From: Neoarius graeffei
Taxonomy: Eukaryota; Chordata; Actinopteri; Siluriformes; Ariidae
Direction: 5' to 3'
NCBI RefSeq assembly: GCF_027579695.1
Contig: NC_083590.1
Span: 19,361,799-19,425,798 of the forward strand
DNA length: 64,000 nucleotides
Numbering within the stretch: position 1 is the first letter of the stretch; every line of letters begins with the position of its first letter. This document shows, piece after piece, positions 22,801-31,800 of the stretch. The translations under genes and the position numbers were made by a program. The notes beneath the pieces are model-generated. The model was not told the origin of the DNA and ran no database searches. It saw only the letters and a list, made by a program, of their open reading frames with translations.

Positions 22801-25800
22801 GAGTGAGGAGCTGCCGGCTCCTCCTCTCTCTATTGGGGAATCCCTCGCGGATTTCCCATTAGAACAATCGCGAGACGAGACTCTGCGGCATGCTTTTGAC
22901 CAAGTGAGAGTAATCGATGGTCAAACGCTCCAGCCGAACGCCACCCCGTCCTTCCCCTACTTCGCGATTATGAAGGATAGATTATACCGAGTGACGCAGG
23001 ACACTCAAACGAAAGAGCGAGTCACGCAGCTTTTAATTCCAAAGAGCTGCTGGGAATTGGTATTCCAGGCGGCTCACTTTAATCCCATGGCTGGACACTT
23101 AGGGCAGGATAAAACACTAGCCCGAATAATGGCCCGATTCTATTGGCCAGGGATTCGCGGCGATGTCCGTAGGTGGTGTATGGCATGCCGCGAATGCCAG
23201 TTAGTAAATCCAGCGGCCATTCCAAAAGCGCCTTTGCGCCCTCTACCGTTAATCGAGACCCCGTTCGAAAGAATTGGGATGGATCTCGTCGGGCCATTAG
23301 ATCGGTCAACACGAGGGTACCGCTTTATATTAGTTCTAGTGGACTATGCAACGCGATACCCGGAAGCAGTGCCTCTTCGCAATATCTCAGCACGCAGTAT
23401 TGCGGAGGCGCTCTTCCGCGTCATCTCCCGAGTTGGAATCCCGAAAGAGATTCTGACTGATCAAGACACCTCGTTTATGTCACGAACACTGAATGAACTG
23501 TATGGGTTATTAGGTATTAAGCCGATCCGCACCAGCGTTTATCACCCACAAACGGACGGCTTAGTGGAACGGTTTAATCGCACCCTTAAAAACATAATTA
23601 AGAAATTTGTAAGTGAGGACGCGCGTAACTGGGATAAATGGCTCGAACCCTTGCTCTTTGCAGTGCGAGAGGTCCCCCAAGCCTCCACGGGGTTCTCCCC
23701 ATTTGAATTATTATATGGGCGTAAGCTGCGCGGCATTTTAGACGTGCTGTGAGAAAATTGGGAGGAGGGACCTTCACCAAGCAAAAATGAAATTCAATAC
23801 GTTATTGACCTGCGCACAAAACTCCACACACTCACACAGCTAACCCAGGAGAATTTGCGGCAGGCCCAAGAACGGCAAACCTGCCTGTACGACAAGGGTA
23901 CGCGCCTTAGAGAGTTTGCACCGGGAGAGAAAGTACTCGTACTGTTGCCCACATCGAGCTCTAAATTAGTCGCCAAGTGGCAAGGACCCTTTGAGGTCAC
24001 ACGGCGAGTCGGGGACGTCGACTATGAGGTGAAGCGAACAGACAGGGGTGGGGCGCTACAGATTTACCACCTCAACCTACTCAAACTCTGGAACGAGGAG
24101 GTCCCCGTGGCGTTGGTGTCGGTGGTTCCAGAGAAGGCGGAGCTGGGGCCGGAGGTTCAAAAAGGAACATTAGCATCACGTCCCTCTCCGGTCCCCTGTG
24201 GAGACCACCTCTCCCCGACCCAACTCGCGGAGGTTGCCCAGTTGCAGACCGAGTTTTCGGACATGTTCTCACCCCTGCCCGGCCGCACTAACCTCATAGA
24301 GCACCACATTGAGACGCCCCTGGGGGTGGTAGTGCGTAGCCGCCCTTACAGGTTACCCGAACACAAGAAAAAGGTGGTTCAGGAAGAACTTGAGGCCATG
24401 CTCGAAATGGGCATCGTCGAGGAGTCCCACAGTGACTGGAGCAGCCCGGTGGTCTTGGTACCCAAGGCCGACGGGTCGGTCCGGTTCTGTGTGGACTATA
24501 GAAAAGTCAACGCGGTGTCTAAATTCGATGCGTACCCAATGCCTCGTATTGATGAGTTGCTCGATCGGCTAGGCACGGCTCGTTTTTACTCGACACTGGA
24601 TTTAACAAAGGGTTATTGGCAGATCCCCTTGACTCCATTATCCCGTGAAAAAATGGCCTTTTCCACACTGTTCGGCTTGCACCAATTCGTCACACTTCCT
24701 TTTGGGCTGTTTGGGGCGCCTGCTACGTTTCAGCGGCTGATGGACAGGGTCCTCCGCCCCCACGCCACCTATGCGGCCGCGTACTTAGACGATATCATTA
24801 TTTATAGTAATGACTGGCTGCGGCACCTACAACACCTGAGGGCCGTCCTTAGGTCGCTGAGGCGGGCGGGTCTCACGGCCAACCCGAAGAAGTGTGCGAT
24901 TGGGTGGGTGGAAGTACGGTATCTGGGCTTCCACTTGGGCAACGGGCAGGTGCGTCCCCAAATTAACAAGACTGCAGCGATTGCGGCCTGCCCGAGGCCC
25001 AAGACCAAAAAGGGGGTGAGACAGTTCCTGGGGCTGGCTGGCTATTATCGTAGGCTTATACCTAATTATTTGGACGTCACCAGCCCGCTGACTGATCTGA
25101 CTAAAAAGGGGGCACCAGATCCGGTCCAGTGGACGGAGCAATGCCAGCGGGCTTTTTCTAAGGTTAAGGCTGCACTGTGTGGGGGGCCACTTTTACACTC
25201 CCCTGACTTTTCTCTCCCCTTTATGTTGCAGACGGATGCGTCGGACAGAGGGCTGGGGGCCGTTTTGTCCCAGCAGGTGGAGGGGGAGGATCGCCCCGTC
25301 TTGTACATTAGCTGCAAGCTGTCGGTGCGTGAGGGGCGCTACAGTATCATCGAGAAGGAGTGCCTGGCGATCAAGTGGGCGGTCCTCGCCCTCTGGTACT
25401 ACCTGCTGGGACGCCCTTTCACCCTCTGTTCGGACCACGCGCCCCTCCAGTGGCTCCACCGCATGAAGGATTCCAATGCGCGGATCACTCGTTGGTTTCT
25501 GGCACTCCAACCCTTTAACTTCAAGGTGATCCACAGGCCGGGGGCGCAGATGGTCGTGGCGGACTTCCTCTCCCGTCAAGGGGGGGGGGGGGGGGGAGTC
25601 GGCTGCGGGCCGGACGGCTGCCCCGCCTGAGTCGGGCGGTGGGGGTATGTGGCAGCGGGGGTGTGGTCTAGCATCGGTCTGTGACAGGAGGGCGGAGTCA
25701 GGGAAGTTAAGTGGCAGAATCACTACACCTGTTGTTAATTGATGTGTTTGTGTGTCTTCCCAGTGACCGCGCCCTTCTTAAGGAGAGAGAGTGAGAGCAG

Positions 25801-28800
25801 AGGGACTCTCTCCACAACCAGACGGCTGATGTGTGTGCGTGTGTCTGAGTGTGTGTTTGCATCTGAAAAGTGCAAATAAAAGAGAGTTTTGTTAAACAGT
25901 TCTGTCCTGCCGTCCTTCTGTGCTCCACCCACCTACATGGACCGTTACAGGAGCGTTTGTTATTTTTTGCAAATTCGACAAATCAAAACTTTCTACAAAA
26001 TGTCCGACAAAATAATGATGTGTACAGTACAGTACAGCGCCCACTAAAGTGCAAACTATTCAATGTTAATAATTCTACTGTATGCTACATGTTAACAAAC
26101 AAAACAGACTGGAAGATTTAAGTTATTCCGCCAAATTGAGTCATACGTGAGCTGAGAGCCGACAAGGCGCGTAGCACCGAGTTGTCTATAAGCCATGTAC
26201 GACGAGATTGAGTGGAATAACTCTGTTATTCTATCCACATTCACTGGATTTTGAGAAATGGAGCGTTTATTTTTTGCAAATTCGACAAATCAAAGCTTTC
26301 TACAAAATGTCCGACAAAATAATGATGTGCAGGGCGGTGAGACTCCGGCAACAGGGAGCATGGACAAGGCGGGAGAGCGCACTACAGCACAGGATCACCT
26401 GGACAAACATCTTGCAGGCAGATTTCCATCGGGTCCGTTTCCTAGTGCAAGCTGTCTATGATGTCCTGCCTAGCCCAGTGAACCTCCATGTCTGGGGAAA
26501 GAGTGAGACACCCTCCTGCCTTCTGTGCTCTGGTAGAGGCTCCTTAGAACATCATCTCAGCTGCTGCCCAAAGGCCCTGGCTGATGGCCGCTACCGGTGG
26601 CGCCATGACCAGGTGCTTAAGGCAGTTGCTGAAAGCTTAACCTCTGCCATCAGCTCCTGCAAGCACCATCATGCCCCAAAGAAGGCAGTCTCCTTTGTAA
26701 AACCTGGAGAGAAACCCCGAGCACGCCAACATATAACAACAGGCCTCCTCCACACGGCAAATGACTGTCAGCTGCAGGCCGATCTGGGAAAGCAGCTGAG
26801 GTTTCCCCAACATGTGGCAGCAACAACTCTCCGTCCAGATGTGGTGATAACATCTGAGGCTTCAAAACACCTCATCATTCTGGAACTAACAGTTCCCTGG
26901 GAAGAGTGTCTTGAGGAGGCCAATGAGAGGAAAAGAGCCAAGTACCAGGAGCTGGTGGAGGAGTGCAGGGAGAGAGGTTGGAGAACCTTCTACGAGCCCA
27001 TAGAAGTCGGCTGTAGGGGTTTTGCAGGGCGCTCCCTCTGCAAAGTCCTGAGCCGCTTGGGCATTGTAGGAGCAGCTAAGAAGAGGGCCATTGCATCTGC
27101 AAGCGAAGCCGCAGAGAAAGCCACACGGTGGTTTTGGATTAAAAGGGGTGATCCGTGGACTGCTACTGGGACGCAAGTCAGGGCTTGATCAACCCCGGCT
27201 GGGTCGCCTGGGTGAGGGTGTATGATGTTGTGAGACCCGAAACACCCGAGGACCCCAGGATACATCACTGAGGATGCGTCTCAGTGCATCCATGAGGTGT
27301 TTCTAGCATAATAAACAAACTGGCGAAATGACAGGAGCAATTTGTGAAAAATGCTATAATATTTCTTGAAAAATAAAAATACATTCTTACCATCAAATGC
27401 TTGTATTCTGTATTTTGTTGCTTTTTTCGGGGTTTTGTTTTCGAGTAAAGTTTTTATTTTGTCCTCGGTTGGTTCAGCAACATGCGCCGCCATTTTTGTT
27501 CTTGTTCTTTTTCTTCTTGGTTTTTTGGCAGTTGGCAAACCAACTTAAAAGGTGCATTACTGCCACCGACTGGGCTGGAGTGTGGAACAGGAGATGTTGG
27601 GGGGGGGAATAACTATTCTTTTAGCTATTTCTGCTTCTTTGAAATATTTGATCACCAAGCCGCCATTTTGTTTTTCTCTACTCACTGTATATGAGCTGAT
27701 ACCCTGGTAATAGAGTAGCCAGTCAGCGCGCACAATTGCTCATATCCAGTGAATGTGGATAGAATGAACTTGAATATACTGGGAATGAAGGAATGGAAGT
27801 TGAATTTTAAAGATGTTCTGATTGAAACCAAACTGTTAAGTTTTTACCGCCACACAAGTTTACAGCAGGGGCGATTTCTCAGAGACAACAAGGGAAGCCG
27901 AGCTTCCCCTAAAATTCTCTCCCCAAACTGCGGCGTCTACGACGTTGAATTCTCATTAAAACAATAACTTGCATAACATAATATGCCCAAGATTGTATTT
28001 ATGTTCATAACTATCCTGTAACTTATTTGAGTGATGTCTGACGAACTTGCAGTTCGCTATGAGAATCACCTTTGCTGCCAGGCTGTAACCTTTCCTATTT
28101 CAATGGGCTCTATGGACTGGCAGCAGTGTTGCCAGATTGGGCGGTTTTAAGTGCATTTTGGCGGGTTTTGAACATATTTTGGGATGGAAAACGTCAGCAG
28201 TATCTGGCAACACTGACTGGCAGCCGGGTATCCGTTGCAGTCTACGAGACAGCTCTGAACAGCCAATTTCGGCTAGTTGTTATTGGTTAAAATCGACAAA
28301 ATCGTCACTTCCAGGGAAGCTGGGCTTCTCTGGGACTAAACGAGACAGTGGGAGGGACAAGAAGCCAGGCTGATAAAGGATTATTGGAGGTAGTGTTTGA
28401 AAGACATGAGGAGGGCGGTACTTCGGCGAGGAACACGGAAGTATGATCAGTCAGTCCCTAGCGGATGTCGAGAAAGTGTAGTCGTGTGCTAAAGTGCTGT
28501 CCGAATTTCTTTTCATATAAACGGTTCTTCTCATTGATGTCTCTGTACATTACTCTGTAAATAAATGTAAATATTACTCGTTGTGCTCCGTTAACTTTCA
28601 TCCATTCTATCAGTTTGATCATTCGCGAATTCACTCATTTATTTCATTTGTAGTTCAATCTGGTTGTAGGCTAGCTTGAGCCTTATTGGGATCTGCAGTG
28701 CTAGCTGCTAACAGAAATTGGTGAAGTCTCTGGAAAGCACAACCAGCTGGTATGACAAGGTCACAGACCATTTTCTGGAAAAGGAGCGGAGGGCAGAATT

Positions 28801-31800
28801 CGTATATAAATAGTGTTCATGTTCATGAATCTGAAGTGTGTATTGTTCAGTAATGTTAAGAGAATGGTGGGCTCTGTGTTATAGGTTATACCTGGGTATA
28901 ATATTCAAGGTTCTGTGTGTTGCATAGCCTACCTGGTTATGAATTTCCAGACTGTGTTGCAGAAGATGTTCAAGGATGTGTTGCACAGCTGGGTGTTGTG
29001 TTAAAGACTCTGTGTTGCATATCAGGGTATGATGTTCAAGGCTCTTCGTTGAATAGCCAGTGATTTTTGGATGTTTGATATTTTTGATTAAGGATATGAG
29101 GCACTAGCCTGGCAAGCCAGACTATAACATGAAATGTACAAGCAAAAATACTTTCTGCCACTAGGTAGGGTTGTCTAGTTCACTATACTAATGGGGCACA
29201 CCTTTCTATGCTTTGATATCCGGCCTACAGGTTTTACGATGAATGCGTAAAATGGGCTTCCCCTGTTTTAAAAACCAGCAGCCGCCACTGGTTTACAGCC
29301 TACAGACATATCGAATGTAAATTACTGACTGCACTCACTTTCATGTTTCGATATTAAAAGCTCTCAAACAAAAAGTTGGAAACGTATAAAAAAGGAATCG
29401 AATGGAAAATTAGCCGAGTCATTGTTTATGCTAATACCGGCGTCGATGGCATCACAACAACGTCATACAGCTGCACTTTGATTCCCAGCATTTTCAACAT
29501 CTCCACTTCTTCTACGTTGGATTTCTCATTAATCTGGACACTGAGCATCACTGGAACATGGTGCGACTTCAGGAGCTAACAGCGAAACCTGACCGTTATC
29601 CTTTGTTTGAGATTGTTGAAGAAAATCCTCCTGTTAAACAGAATGACTAAACACATCAGAAACATTTCACTGTACATGGAAATATAGTTCATGTGCCTCA
29701 GGGTGGAGTTTCCCTTTAACACTGAACAGTTGATTTAAAATCCACTGTGTGTCAAATTAATGTCTTTATCCTGGAACATTTTTTTTTTTTTTGATGATGA
29801 TGATGTCTAGGTTGCCAAAGAAGGGAAACCCGCGCCGTACTACCTGGATTGTCAATGCTCGGCGCAAAGGTCCCGGAGGAAAAGGGCTTTGGGAGCCTCA
29901 GAGTGACTACATCTATTTCTGTTCTAAACATTTCACCCCTGAAAGCTTTGAACTCTCTGGAGTCAGGTGTGTATTACAGCCGGCGTTTCACTCTCACAAA
30001 GCCTTCTAGCGGTCGAATACATTCATATTTACGGTTATTTATTTAGCAGAGAGACTTTTCAGTCGTCACTTAGAAGAGAAGCAGAATGGAGACCAGATAC
30101 ACAGCTGTGCTCTGGGATTAATTTTGGAGTGGCTGAATGAACTATGGCATGTGAGAGTGAGCGTGTCATGTCCATGTCATCTAAAAGTGAACACCAAAGT
30201 TCCTCAGTCCCAAAGGGTCTCCTTTAGTTTCAGTTCGTTCGTCTCCTGAACTAGAAGCACCCAGTTCCTGTGCTGTGTTTCCATCACACTCAGGAAGACA
30301 AACTGTCCTGCTTTGGGTCTCAGACATGATGTTAACATCTCCTCTCATTACCTGTAGCCGCTTTATCCTGTTCTACAGGGTCGCAGGCAAGCTGGAGCCT
30401 ATCCCAGCTGACTACGGGCGAAAGGCGGGGTTCACCCTGGACAAGTCGCCAGGTCATCACAGGGCTGACACATAGACACAGACAACCATTCACACTCACA
30501 TTCACACCTATGGTCAATTTAGAGTCACCAGTTAACCTAACCTGCATGTCTTTGGACTGTGGGGGAAACCGGAGCACCCGGAGGAAACCCACGCGGACAC
30601 GGAGAGAACATGCAAACTCCGCACAGAAAGGCCCTCGCCGGCCACGGGGCTCGAACCCAGGACCTTCTTGCTGTGAGGCGACAGCGCTAACCACTACACC
30701 ACCATGCCGCCCATGTTAACATTACTGTTGCTTTATAAATGCATTTTGGTGGCGAGTGATGCGCTAGTAAGAGCGTCACTATGAGTGCTAGTCATTCTGA
30801 GCGATCAGTGATGCGCAGTAGCTTCGCTGGAGCAGGAACTAAAAAGGTCATCAGGAAATAAAATTGATACGATTCTTCAAGAGGAACTAGGATCAAAGGT
30901 TCCTGAAAAGGAAGTCAGAATACTCGAGGCGTTGATATTTGTTTTTTCTCACTTCTTTTTTCCTACAGTGGATATCGCAGACTGAAGGATGACGCTGTGC
31001 CCATGCTGGTGGAAATCTCTTCGGGGCAAAAAGGCAAATCCTGTCGAGGAAGAAGTAAAATACGTAATGAGGACAGACGGTTGAGGTATGGCTCATCTCC
31101 GGCACACACACAGACAAACTGGTTAGCACTAGAAGTAGGCGTGGCCTCTGTGTGTTTTCAGCCCCAGTTAGCAGTAGTAGTAAGTGTAGCCTCTGTGTGT
31201 TATCAGCCCCAATGAAGTAGGCGTGGCCTCTGTGTGTTGTCCGTCCCAGTTAGCACTAGTTGTAGGCCTCTGTGTGTTGTCAACCCCAGATAGCACTAGT
31301 TGTAGGCCTCTGTGTGTTGTCAACCCCAGTTAGCAGTGGTAGTAGGCGTGGCCTCTGTGTATTATCAGCCCCAATGAAGTATGCGTGGCCTCTGTGTGTT
31401 CTCTTCCCCAATGAAGTAGGCGTGGACTGTGTTGCCAGCCCCAGTTAGCACTAGTTGTAGGCCTCTGTGTGTTGTCCGCCCCAGTTAGCAGTAGTAGTAG
31501 GCATGGCCTCTGTGTGTTATCAGCCTCAGTGAAGTAGGCGTGGCCTCTGTGTTGTCAACCCCAGTTAGCAGTAGTAGTAGGCGTGGTCTCTGTGTGTTAT
31601 CAGCCCCAGTGAAGTAGGCGTGGCCTCTGTGTTGTCAACCCCAGTTAGCAGTAGTAGTAGGCGTGGCCTCTGTGTTGTCAACCCCAGTTAGCAGTAGTAG
31701 TAGGCGTGGTCTCTGTGTGTTATCAGCCCCAATGAAGTGGGCGTGGACTGTGTTGTCAGCCCCAGTTAGCACTAGTTGTAGGCCTCTGTGTGTTGTCAAC

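Larger units (their letters stand above)
21037..25949 (+). mobile_element. Gmr1-type Ty3/gypsy LTR retrotransposon, nearly intact
   Basis: 4.9 kb with two 302-bp LTRs (TG...CA), differing at only three positions, and 5-bp duplication GGAGC (21032-21036, 25950-25954). A primer-binding site follows the left LTR and a G-rich polypurine tract precedes the right LTR. Coding order is Gag, protease, integrase, then reverse transcriptase and RNase H. Integrase upstream of RT is unlike ordinary Ty3/gypsy and matches the Gmr1 group known from deuterostomes. One in-frame TGA (23750-23752) separates integrase from RT. It lies in thap7 intron 1, sense orientation. Confidence 0.92.
20803..26333. repeat. 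300-bp tandem duplication, first unit split by an LTR retrotransposon
   Basis: Unit 1: 20803-21036 continuing at 25955 to about 26032. Unit 2: 26033-26333. Both contain 'cagcgcccactaaagtgc', a hairpin 'gttattccgccaaat(c/t)gagtc(g/a)tacgtg' with its inverse 'catgtacgacgagattgagtggaataac', then 'attctatccacattcactgga' (compare 35779). They differ at scattered bases only. Confidence 0.75.
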
